Shown: piece after piece, positions 46,543-56,929 of the stretch | How positions within the stretch are numbered: the stretch's first letter is position 1 | Layout of the letters: each line of letters opens with the position of its first letter | Assembly: GCF_000321225.1 (NCBI RefSeq) | Contig: NW_004452125.1 | Location: forward strand, 57,570-121,569 | Length of the DNA: 64,000 bases | Reading direction: 5' to 3' | Origin: Odobenus rosmarus divergens | Taxonomy: Eukaryota; Chordata; Mammalia; Carnivora; Odobenidae | The notes under the pieces: model-generated | What the model saw: the letters and a program-made list of their open reading frames with translations, nothing else | Databases searched by the model: none | What the model was told of the DNA's origin: nothing | Program-made: the position numbers and the translations under genes

Positions 46543-46730
46543 GGGGTGCCTGGGTGGCTCAGTCGTTAAGCGTCTGCCTTCGGCTCAGGTCGTGATCCCA
46601 GGGTCCTGAGATCGAGCCCCACATCAGGCTCTCTGCTCCGCTGGAAGCCTGCTTCTCCCTCTCCCACTCCCCCTGCTTGTGTTCCCTCTCTCGCTGTGTC
46701 TCTCTCTGTCAAATAAATAAAATCTTTAAA
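46543..46730 (+). mobile_element. Can-SINE, sense
   Basis: GGGGTGCCTGGGTGGCTCAG head, TGTCTCTCTCTGTCAAATAA, then AAATCTTTAAAA. Confidence 0.95.
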
Positions 46731-47082
46731 AATATATATATTTTTGTGATTTGAAAGTTATATATCTTCTTCAAATTGGTAACCTTATATTTTTCTATCG
46801 ACATTGTTGATCCATCTTTTTTACCTGCCTCTTTTATAGCCTGAACAGTCAGCGACCTTAGCATAGTTCAATACCCCTCTTTGCCTACCCACTGAACTTA
46901 CTTTCCGTGAACTTGTAGTTGCAGAATTGTATGATGGTTTGGTTTTGTATTTGAATTCTAAATTTAAAATTATTTTACTACAGAGATAATATTGCTTTAC
47001 TGATTTCTTGTAGATGTATGGTCATAGGCAAACCTACTTATATATTTTAGTAGGTAACCTGTTTTGCACTTTGTTTGCACTC

Positions 47083-47156
47083 CCTCCGTCCCTCCCTCCC
47101 TCCCTCCCTCTTCTCTTCTTCCTTTTCCTCCTCCCCTTCCTTCCTTCTTTTTTCTT
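47083..47156. repeat. Polypyrimidine tract with (CCCT)n
   Basis: About 75 bases almost purely C and T, with a run of CCCTC units followed by CTTCC-type repeats. Confidence 0.9.
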
Positions 47157-47199
47157 CTGTCACACCTAAATAACTTTATCCTCATCAAAATTTTCAGTT

Positions 47200-48030
47200 A
47201 GCTGTATCTGGTATGCTCTCTGCCCCCACAACTCCTCCTAGACTTTCGGTGGGCTCTTACATTTGTTTTCCTTGCTTCTTAATATTTTTCCCACCATCCA
47301 TGACTTTTTGTTTTGCACTCTATTCCAGAAGAATCCCCCGGCTTGCATTTCCAGGTTACCAATTTAATTACTTATTTCCAACTCACATACTGAAATTTAT
47401 TTGTGGAGTTGGGGGATGACAATTGTTTCAACCAGTCTGATCACTTTTTTCTACAAACCTTGGCTTGTGATAGCCTCTCATCTCTCTGAGGATACTAATG
47501 GTTATTTTGCAGTTTCCTCTGGTCTTCTTTGCAAATTCTGTTTCCTCATGTTAGTTCTTTTCATGTTGATTTTCCTCAGGTGTCTGGTTGTTCTTGGAAA
47601 TATGTTTAAATTTACGAGGAGAGATTTTTATTCCAGCACTTTTAGATGAAAGGTATTCCTTCAGCAAGTTGAGCATTATTTTCCTGGAAGTGAATACGCA
47701 TTCCCAAGGTTGTGCAGGAAAGTCAAGGAGGATGTACGTGTAGGAGGGTTTTTCTTACTGTAAGTGGTTACCTTGTCTTGCAGGTGCCGGGCTCCCGTCC
47801 TTCTTATCAGCTGACGTGTGTGGGATACTACTACATTTCTGTGGTGCTCAGAGAGTCTTTCATATCGGAATTCATAGTTTATTTAGTGCAATGTACTCTC
47901 AGCATATTAAAAAAGCCACAGACTTTCCTCATAGTCACCTATGGAACTCGAGCCTTCAACACTGGAAGGGCTATCAAGATTGGAATGAACAGAGTTATCC
48001 ACCAGTAAGTTTTCACTAGGGTAGTGAGAT
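47200..48030. other. Intergenic, unique-looking
   Basis: No repeat recognised. Frames of 82-98 codons (47401-47649, 47712-48008) overlap in different phases and show no domain. A CAG|GT-like site follows TTGTCTTG near 47780. I do not call a gene. Confidence 0.45.
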
Positions 48031-48034
48031 GTAT

Positions 48035-48535
48035 TGATATTGCCATAACAAATTACTGCAAATTTAGTGGCTTAAAACAACACAGATTTGTTATTTTACA
48101 ATTTTAGAGGCCAGAAGTCCTAAAATCAAGTTGTCAACAGGGCTGCATTCCTTCTGGAGGCTGTAAGAGGAATCCATTTCCTCACTTTTTTCTGGCTTCT
48201 AGAGGCTGCCTGCATCCCTTTGCTCATGGTCCCTCTTCCATCTGTAGAGCCAACAGTCCCGTGTCTTCAAATCTCTCTCTCTCTCCCTCCGTGTCTCTCT
48301 CTCTCTTGCTCTCTGACCCTGCTTCTGTCATCACATTGCCTTCTGTGAGTCTGACATTCCTGCCTCTCTCTTATAAAGACCCTTGTGATTACATCGGACC
48401 CACTCAGATTATCTTTCCATCCCAAGATCCTTAAATGAATCAATTTTGCCAAGTCCTCTTTGCCATGTAAGATGATATATTCATGGTTCTGGAAATTGGA
48501 ATGTGGACATGGGCGACCATTATTCTGCCTCCCTT
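48035..48535 (-). mobile_element. MLT1-type LTR (ERVL-MaLR), antisense
   Basis: GCCATAACAAATTACTGCAA, AGTGGCTTAAAACAACACAG, GGAGGCTGTAAGAGGAATCC and GATTACATCGGACCCACTCA are the reverse complement of an MLT1 LTR. A CT microsatellite lies within (about 48270-48320). It is an LTR without internal retroviral genes. Confidence 0.82.
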
Positions 48536-48779
48536 AAGAGACTAAGAGGTTTGTGCCTCTCTTTGGTGAGGCCTAGCAGTGGGTGGTCTCAGAGAAGATA
48601 AGGAGAAGGCATCCTTGGTTTGGGGTCACTCCCCTAGCAGCCCTTCTGCCCTTTCCCGCTTAGTACCCCCACTCCTACCGAGCCCCATCTCCTCTCTTTC
48701 CTACTCCTTCCCACTCCTCAACACGGATAATTCAGTCATCCTACAGGGATGCGGAAGCCATGCCACCCAATTAACACAA

Positions 48780-49260
48780 TTCAAAGGATAAATGTCAACA
48801 TTTATACAAAATATCGTCAGAAGGGTATAAAAAGTAGGGAAGGATTCTTTATGGATTCTGTAAGGGCCTGTAAAAATCCAATTTATGTACCAGAAATCAC
48901 TACATATGTTATATAGTCGAAATACCTCTACCAAATCCTGAAGTGTATATGTATTGGGCCTGCATTTAATCTCGGGTCGTCTCTTTAGATTATGATGTGA
49001 AATGCACTTTTGAGGCCTTTGATGAGAACCACATGGCGGAGCTTTCCTGCTAAGCTGTAGAACGGGGTAAGCCCTCTGCCCGCACAATGCATCCTGTGTA
49101 GCTTTCGTGTTTGATGGATGGCTCGCTCTTCTGTGTATGCAACAGATGCATCTTTCTGAAACAGTGAAATCTGATAATAGAGCCCATATTTAATATGTTG
49201 GACTTGAGCTGTTGGCAGAACTAAACACTTTTCGGCTGAGGATGCCATTCTTTCTCTTCG
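48780..49260. other. Repeat-free stretch, candidate conserved non-coding element
   Basis: No SINE, L1 or LTR similarity seen. AT-rich with short palindromic and TAAT-like motifs. Candidate regulatory DNA on position and sequence character only. Two minus-strand frames (49087-48701, 49248-48985) have no recognised domain. Confidence 0.35.
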
Positions 49261-49630
49261 TCTGAAACAGAGTATTTGTTATTGTTGAACGCTGTGCTCC
49301 CAAGAAAGGGCAGACAAGCAAAAGAACAGATAAAGCACGGAGCAGTAGGAAGTGGTGTCAAGACCTAGCAAAGTCATTAATCACAATTAATGAGGACCTG
49401 GAGGCCATCTAAAGTTCAATTTTGTGATACTTAAGAAGACAGTATATAATAAACAATTTAACAGAATAAACATTATTTCACAAAAGCTGGTTGAAACATA
49501 ATTTTTTCTCTTACAAGTATTTTTTAAATCATGAAATACTTCAGACACACAGAAAACAGAGAACAAAATATGCATTTAAGATCCAGTAACATTTACTTCA
49601 TTTACTCTTTTAGATAGTGAAAAAAATAGA

Positions 49631-49800
49631 GGGGCGCCTGGGGGCTCAGTTGGTTAAGCATCTGCCTTTGGCTCAAGTCATGATCCCAGAGTCCCTGGAT
49701 CGAGCCCCACGTCAGTGGGGGAGTCTGCTTCTCCCCCTCCTCCTTCCCCTGCTCCTCCCCCTGCTCATGCTCTCTCTCTCTCAAATAAATAAAATCTTAA
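49631..49800 (+). mobile_element. Can-SINE, sense
   Basis: GGGGCGCCTGGGGGCTCAGT head (GTG deleted), short body, CAAATAAATAAAATCTTAAT tail. Confidence 0.93.
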
Positions 49801-49829
49801 TAAACAAATAAATTTTTTAAAAAATATAT

Positions 49830-50210
49830 AGAACAGATATAGTCAAAACCCCATTCCATGTCTTTTCCTGACCCCATTCTTCCTCTTTCCTTCCTGCCTC
49901 CACGAAGCTAGCCACTCTCCTCAGGTTCGTAAATATCTTTCTCATTCAGCCTTTTGGTTCTTACAAGGTTTCTTGTAAGAGGTAGTCATAAAATACAAGG
50001 TAGTCATAAAATACACATTTTTGTTTGATGTGTTTGAAACTTTATATAAGTGGTATTATAGCACACCTATCATTTTGCAACTTGATCCTTCAACATCGCT
50101 TTTGAGATTTATTCCCAAAGATACATGTGGCTCCAGTACCTGCATTTAAATGAGGTCATTCTGTCCCACTGTATTAAAACGCCACATTTTATCTGCCTCT
50201 TCTCTTATCG
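49830..50210 (-). mobile_element. LINE-1 3' UTR fragment, antisense
   Basis: CCACTCTCCTCAGGTTCGTA ... TATAAGTGGTATTATAGCAC ... TCATTCTGTCCCACTGTATT fits an L1 3' UTR in reverse. Confidence 0.6.
49973..50010. repeat. 18-bp tandem duplication
   Basis: GGTAGTCATAAAATACA occurs twice in succession, with one base differing after the unit. Confidence 0.9.
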
Positions 50211-52206
50211 ACACATATTGAAATTGTTCCACTGTTTTGTTATTTCAAAAAAAGCGGGGGGCTGCAACAACCACAGGTTTTGCTTTTCTTGTTTTTGTGT
50301 ATGTTTGTATGTGTGTTTGTTTTCTAGTTTATTAATTTCTGCTGTTTTTGCCTATTTTGAAAAATTTACTCTATCTTGTCCTCGCCCTTTGTGTGGGGAA
50401 AATTCCCCTGTGTCTCTTCTCAAGCCTAGTCACACTCAACACTTCTGTGACTAGATAGATGCCAGCGTGATTTTCCCGCATCAAGCAATTCTGTGACTCC
50501 AGTGGGGCATCCTATCATCCAGTTCTGGCACTACCTGGAGTTAGCAACAGAACCCACAGGTTAAGGGCTCAGTTCCACAAGTCTAAAATCAAAATTGGTC
50601 TGTATTACAATGATGGAGCTCCACCCTGGCTCCCTGATTCTTGCTGCTATGCAGTAGTAGGTGGGTTCTGTCTCAAGTCTCTCAAAAAGCAGAAAAGTGA
50701 GAAAAACCAGCATCTTGGGTTCATGCAGCTCTTACAATGCTCAGGTCTTTCTAAGTGTCAAGAGGAAGAAAACACCCTGTGAGTATTTGCCTTGTTTTGA
50801 AACTTTCCCCCAAGCTTCACTGAGCTTCTTGCACTTTTGGCAACTTCTATTTCTGCACGATTTTGTGAGATTTGACTTTTTGGGGAAGACCTATTCCTAA
50901 AAGAGAACTATTGCTGGAGTGCAAAATTTCGAAGAGCAAAGTAAGAAAGCGAGCTTTTCAGAGAAACCACCACCATATTTTTCAGCTCTGCAACCCAGAA
51001 ACACAAGATTGTTGTGTAAGAAACACAACTAAGGGATTTTCTCTGGAAACCAGTAACAATAACAACAAAAATCCCTTAAGCTGCAAAAAAATTAAATAGA
51101 TTATAATTAAGGAAATATTTTAAACAAAATCCAGCTGTTAATCTAAATGCTGATGTTTTTATGCTGTTTCTAATAGCTTTGGATTGAGAAGACTCGAAGA
51201 GAATGCCTTAGAGTAGAATTAAACTTATTAGTGGTATCATTTTCACCTATATCCTCCTGAGCAGAGGTGAGTCCTGGTTGGCTCATATAATTGTCATCCT
51301 CATAGCGAAAGAGGCTCTATTTAAACAGACAATTCCAACTTAGCTCATGTTATCCTAGCACATTATATAAGCTGAAATGTTTGTTGCAAGAATTGATTGG
51401 AATATACTGAGATGAAATTTAATGACATTTATTTTAAAATAAATTTAGGTGAAATGTATTTTTGAATTACACAAACAATATGAGGTCATTTTAGGAACAT
51501 TAGAAAATTTAGATACCAAAGAATATGGATATATAAGAACAAGCTTACATATTACTTATTCCTGTTCTTGACCCCAAAACCCCTCTCAAAAGAAAATCTA
51601 AAGAAATAAAATAAAAAATAAGACAAGTCTTGAATTTAGGAAAATGCCCACTACCTTGTACAAATATCACGGAATTCCTGCCGCATATATTACAGGTCGG
51701 ACCCAGGGAAGGAAGCCATGGAGTTATGGGTCTCTTCTTTTTCTGAGAGAGCAGTGCAGCATTTTTGGAGGCGAGAAAAGGACATTCTGGTGGGTGGGGG
51801 TGGGGACAACACTGGAAATACCAGGTCTGAAAGCACTAGGGTGTCAGGAGTGCCTGGCATGATGTGGCCCCATCTCCCCGCTGCAGATCATGGAGAAGTA
51901 AAAAAAAAAAAAAAAAGAGTCTATAAATGAGGCTGATGATAGAGAAGCAAGAGGCTCTCCCCTACTATTTTCCTGTGATCTGGTGCCTTCTTCAAAGGAT
52001 GCAGACTCCTTACAACTTGGGGATGTTCCTAATCTTTAGGGACTGTGAATTGTTAAGATAAAAAAAAAAATAGACCAGAGAAAAAACAGCCCCTGGTAAG
52101 GCCATGTATACCACTAGGACGCTATTGTGCCCCCAGGAACGTGGTTACAGGAAACCCAACAAATGAGAACAAACAATATCGACACCTGAAACTATTGTAT
52201 GTCAAC
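50211..52206. other. Intergenic, mostly unique-looking
   Basis: No gene supported. Frames at 50125-50454, 50661-50900 and 51644-51862 have no motif. 51110-51600 is AT-rich and free of young repeats. Two A-runs near 51900 and 52060 may be old retroposon tails. Confidence 0.45.
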
Positions 52207-52221
52207 TATACTGCAGTAACA

Positions 52222-52424
52222 GGGGCGCCTGGGTGGCTCAGCCGGTTAAGCGTCTGCCTTGGCTCAGGTCATGATCCCAGGGTCCTGGGATCAAGTCCCG
52301 AATTGGGCTCCCTGCTCTGCGGGAGGCCTGCTTCTCCCTCTCCCCCTGCCGCTCCCCACCCCCCAGCTCGCGCTCACTCTCTCTCAAATAAATAAAATCT
52401 TTAAAAAAAAAACCAAAAACACCC
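52222..52424 (+). mobile_element. Can-SINE, sense
   Basis: GGGGCGCCTGGGTGGCTCAG head, CAAATAAATAAAATCTTTAA tail. Target duplication TATACTGCAGTAACA / TATACTGAAGTAACA (52207, 52425). Confidence 0.96.
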
Positions 52425-52559
52425 TATACTGAAGTAACAAATAATAACGTCAAAAACAAATAAGGTTGCCAAAGCTGAAGCTCCTGTGCTGGGTTTGCCC
52501 ACGAGACCCACATTCCTCCCGTGTGCCTCAGACGACTGAGTGGTCCGTGGCTAACAATG

Positions 52560-53530
52560 TAAATCGGTGAGAAAAATCTATACTAACCAAAAGAAAGGTG
52601 GTGTTGCTGTGTTCATACCAGATACAAAATATTTTAAAGGAAGATGCATTACTAGTGATAGGAGGGTTCCTGCACGATGCTACCAGAATGGTTAACTAGG
52701 AAACCAGAACACTCCATCTGCTCTTACGCACTTAGTACCACCTTTTCACACATGGGAAACATGTATTGAGAAGCACAATAGGAATAAATCCAACATGGTA
52801 GTGGAGGTTCTGGTACTCATTTCTCAGTAATTGGTGCATTCCTTCAACGAACACTTATCAAGCACCAACTATGTACATGTCCTTTTGAGAATCCAACAGT
52901 GAATAGAAGAGGCAAAAATCCCTCAGCTCAAGGAACTGTGATTCTGAGATTAGATCAAATAATCCCCAAATTAGTAAGGACAGAGAAGATTTGAACAGCA
53001 CAATGAACAATGTTCATCCAATGGACACATCCAGAACATTGTTTTAAATCACATGCAAAACATTTGTAAGAAACTGACGATAAGCTGGGCTCTAAAGTAA
53101 ACACACACATGAAATCTAAGGATTAATATCACATGGACAATGTTTTCTGACCACAGTGCTATGAAGTTAGAAATCAAAACTAAAACTGTAGGAAACATAA
53201 AGCTATAAAGATGTGGCTCTCCCATAACTTTGTAATTACACTCTTGGGTTTCCACCCTCAAAAAAAATCTGGCATGTGTGAACCAGGGGAATATGTACAA
53301 AAACGTCATAGAAACTCTGTCTGTTAGAAAAAAAAAAATGGTTGGAAACAGTTTGTCTGGAAACAGAAGTTCACCTACAAAAATTAGGTTAAAAACAATT
53401 GTGATCTATTCTTATAACCAGCGATAGTTATAATCTACACGTGTATGCATCAATGTAGATGCAAATCTCAAAAGGCTAATTTTCATGTTATTTCATCTAG
53501 ACTAGTTTGAAAATTATGTACTATGGAATA
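52560..53530 (+). mobile_element. LINE-1 remnant, sense, endonuclease region and 3' UTR pieces
   Basis: AAGAAAGGTGGTGTTGCTGT, TTTTCTGACCACAGTGCTAT and TGAAGTTAGAAATCAAAACT are decayed L1 endonuclease-region sequence in sense. 53230-53530 resembles L1 3' UTR. An ancient repeat fragment lies at 52835-52940. Confidence 0.65.
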
Positions 53531-53656
53531 ATATACTGCTTCGCATTGCATGACAACGTGGGAAGGGGTCAAGAAAAGCAGGGGCGGGGCTAGACACAGA
53601 ATTTGGGATTGTAGGAAGGGGATGAGATCAGAGGATTAATCATGTTTCCATCTTTT

Positions 53657-53819
53657 TTAAAAAATGATTTTTATTTTTATTTGACAGAGTAAGAGAGCAC
53701 AAGCATGGGGAGCAGCAGAGGGAGAGGGAGCCTGATGGGGGGCTTGATCCCATGATCCCCTGGGATCATGACCTGAGCCAAAAGCAGATGCTTAACCAAC
53801 TGAGCCACCCAGGCATCCC
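53657..53819 (-). mobile_element. Can-SINE, antisense
   Basis: TTTTTTAAAAAATGATTTTT start, GAGCCACCCAGGCATCCC end, with part of the body missing. Flanks GTTTCCATCTTTTT / ATTTCCATCTTTTT. Confidence 0.94.
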
Positions 53820-53867
53820 TATTTCCATCTTTTTACCTGGGGGCAGGGTACAGGGTGTAGTAAGAAT

Positions 53868-54628
53868 TCTAACATGGACCCAATGATCTCCGTCCCCTAG
53901 TGTTACGCCTGCAACTATGTCACTTAATATTGCAAAAGGGGTTTTACAGATGTAATCAAAGTAATTTATCAGTTGATTTCCAGTTAATCCAAAGGGAGGT
54001 TGTCTGGGTGGGTCTAACCTGATCAGAGAAACTCTTTAAAAGCAGACTTTTTTTCCAGCTAGCTGCAGAATAGGAAGCCAGAGATTCAAAGCAGGAGAAG
54101 GATGTGACTGGCATGCCATTGCTGGCTTGAAGATAGAGGGGCCGTGTATGTCAAAAACTCAGGACTTAAATTCTTCAATGGCAAGGAACTGAATTCTGCC
54201 AGCAAGACTAGCTTGGATGCTGATTCTTCCCTAGAGCTTCAAATGAGAATTCAAGCTGGCCATCATCTTTTTTTTTTTTTTAAGATTTTATTCATTTATT
54301 TGAGAGAGAGAGAGAGCATGACCAGGGGGGAAGGGCAGAGGGAGAGGGAGAAGCAGGCTCCCTGCTGAGCAGGGAGCCCAGTGTAGCACTTGATCCCAGG
54401 ACCCTGGGATCATGACCTGAGCTGAAGGCAGACGCTTAATTGACTGAGCCACCCAGGTCTCCAAGCTGGCCATCATCTTGACTTCACCCTTGTGCTATAA
54501 GCTCAGCAGAAAACCCCGTCCCACCACGCTGGACTTCCGGCACACGGAGCCGTGAGCTAATGAATGGGTGTTGTCTTAAGCAGCTAGGTTTGTGGTAATG
54601 TGTTCCAGAGCAATAGGAAACTGATATA
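53868..54628 (+). mobile_element. MLT1-type LTR (ERVL-MaLR), sense, split by a SINE
   Basis: AAAAGGGGTTTTACAGATG, GATTCTTCCCTAGAGCTTC, GTTGTCTTAAGCAGCTAGG and GGAAACTGATATACA follow the MLT1 LTR consensus. The SINE at 54270-54461 interrupts it. No viral genes are attached. Confidence 0.85.
54270..54461 (-). mobile_element. Can-SINE, antisense, inside an MLT1 LTR
   Basis: T-run, AAGATTTTATTCATTTATTT, end GAGCCACCCAGGTCTC. Perfect 18-bp duplication CAAGCTGGCCATCATCTT (54252, 54462). Confidence 0.96.
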
Positions 54629-54714
54629 CATGGGTTATTTATATTGTTGTAGTTGTACATTTTATATATGCTGTAGATAGTCTTTGGGGTGATTTCATTA
54701 TTTAATAAACTTTT

Positions 54715-54830
54715 TTGTTGTTTGCGGAATATTTTTTGAAATTTATTTTTAATGAGATGTAATTGACAAATAACGTTGTGTAAGTTGAAGGTGTACAATG
54801 TGTTGACTTGATACATTTATATATTAAAGA
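54715..54830 (-). mobile_element. LINE-1 3' end fragment, antisense
   Basis: GAGATGTAATTGACAAATAA and GAAGGTGTACAATGTGTTGA match the L1 3' UTR end in reverse. Confidence 0.75.
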
Positions 54831-55500
54831 AAAAGTCAGCAATGAATTCTCTTGACTTCAGTGTGCCTTCAACAATGCAGATGTTGATGAGGTGGTCTGT
54901 GAAAAAAAATCTGACCCATGCGTTAATGACAATATGTCTTCCAGATAAATCATGGGTCATGGGCCCTTTTTTATGATGTCTTTTAGTAGACCACATAAAG
55001 TTACCAAGCAAAGATTACGAGGCTGGGCCAAGAATGCAGAGTACTATTTATGGAGGCCCAGAATTTGGGAAATGATTTAGGCCTGTTTATTTTGTGTAAT
55101 GATGTTATTGTTGCACTAAACATAGGGGTTGTAAAGTGATTCTGTGTGTTGGTCTAAATGTGTAAATATTTCTGTTATGGCATCCGTATGCACACCGACC
55201 ATGAATATTTTATGGTGTGCTTGAATTAAATCCATTACAATCAAAGAAGGCATTTGAACTTGGAGTGAAGCTGGCATGGCTGCCAGTGTCCTGAACCCAA
55301 CAGGCATGAAATTACTACTAATAATACAAGGAAATAGGGGCATAAAACGCTGGAGCCTTGAGAAGGCAACACTGTTGATGCTAAAAATACGTTTTAACAG
55401 ATTTTACAGATGTGAGATGAATGGCACCAGATAAATGAAACCTAATGTAAATAATCAGCCACAAGATGGCATTTGAATACTGATGTATTTAAAGTTTGGG
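54830..55500. other. Repeat-free stretch, candidate conserved non-coding element
   Basis: About 670 bp with no recognised repeat, AT-rich, with homeodomain-type TAAT/ATTA sites and few low-complexity runs. It resembles developmental enhancer sequence in character. The two short minus-strand frames have no domain. Confidence 0.4.
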
Positions 55501-55659
55501 ACCGTATTGTGACTTAAACACATGCTTGTCTCAACCTCTTCCCTCCCCTGGTCACTTTTTCTCATATCACCATGTCATAAGACCATCAGGCTTATTTTCT
55601 TTAGAGCCTAATGATCCTAAAATATTTATTTTTCAGCTTGTTTTTTAAAATCTCTGGTG

Positions 55660-56105
55660 ATGGTTAGTTTTATGTATCAATCTGACTGAGCCATGATGTG
55701 CCCAGATATTTGGTCAAACATGACTGTGTCCCGTCTCTGTGAGATTTTTGGATGAGATTAACATTTAAATTGGTAGGCTGAGTAAAGAAGATTGTTCTCC
55801 ATAATGTGGGTGGGCCCCATCTAATCAGTTGAAGGCCTGAATAAGGACCAGACTTCCCCAACCTTCTCCTGTCTGATGGCCTTCAAACTGTAACACTGGC
55901 TCTCCCTGGTTCTATGGCAGCCTACCGGTCTTCAGATTCAAACTGGGACATGGGCCCTGCAGATTTTGGACTTAATTATGTGAATAAGTTCCTTATAACA
56001 AATCTATCATCTCTCTTTCATCGACTCTATCGATGAATCTGTCATCTATCTGTCCTACTGGTTCCATTTCTCTGGAGCATCCTGACTACTATATCTCTCA
56101 ATTTA
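55660..56105 (+). mobile_element. Old LTR-type repeat
   Basis: GATGGTTAGTTTTATGTATC, TTGGATGAGATTAACATTTA, CATCTAATCAGTTGAAGGCC and CCATTTCTCTGGAGCATCCT mark a common old mammalian LTR-type repeat. Exact family not assigned. Confidence 0.65.
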
Positions 56106-56399
56106 TTGTTGACAAACTCCCTACTATTATGAAAGTTCCATAAAGGCTTTGTTTCATTTGTTATTATATCCCTGGTGGTCAGGCGGGCCCTTAAAAATTA
56201 TACAAACGATATTTGCTGAGTGAAAGTATCTCGCTGGGGAAGCCGTGTTGCCTTTAGGTGTTGTGGGATGGCACTGAAGGGGACACATGTTAGCTCAAGA
56301 AAGCAGCCTCTACTTGGGTGAGTGGTGAAACATGTCCCGTTGTTGCAAAAAGTAAAACGGAAGAGAATTTTTAAGAGTCAAAGCATATTACTACTCAAA

Positions 56400-56820
56400 G
56401 GGGAAGTTTATGTAAATTCTGCTAAAAGGCAGGGATAATCTATTCATGAGTTTTAAATTTTGTTTGTAGAGATTTGGAAATTATATAGGTTGATAAAGAA
56501 AAATGAGACTCTTATCCCTAAGATTTGGCTAGCTCTGGAATCTCTAATCAGATGGTTCTGTTGCCCCAGAGATCCTGAGTCTTGATCATGTCATTCAGCT
56601 GAAAGCAAAGTGCAAAGAGATCAGTGTCAGTCATGATTACAAATCTCAGTTGCCTCTGTTAGGAAGCCATGGAAGGTATAGAAACCATTGCTGATGGATG
56701 TGAGCCGAGGGGCTCATGCGTCATGTCTGTGACCGGCAGATTCGATTACAAATCACCATGTCTCACTGCATCGTGTCGCCATGATAAAGCAGGTAGTCCT
56801 CCCCTGTGAGCAGTCTTACA
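56400..56820. other. Repeat-free stretch, candidate conserved non-coding element
   Basis: No repeat similarity. It contains balanced-composition sequence with several ATTA and TGATTACA-like sites. Regulatory role is inferred only. Confidence 0.35.
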
Positions 56821-56929
56821 AACTTAAAAAAAAAAAAATCAGGTGAGAAATATATTCTGCGTGACTGGCTTATTGAGTGGGCTGAACAGAGTCAGGGTAC
56901 CATCCAAAAAGGCACTGTTTTTCTCTCGC

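Noticed and set aside
47712..48008. 98-codon frame ending in a donor-like CAGTAAG
   Set aside because: No homologous domain recognised, and another frame in a different phase overlaps it. Evidence too thin for an exon call.
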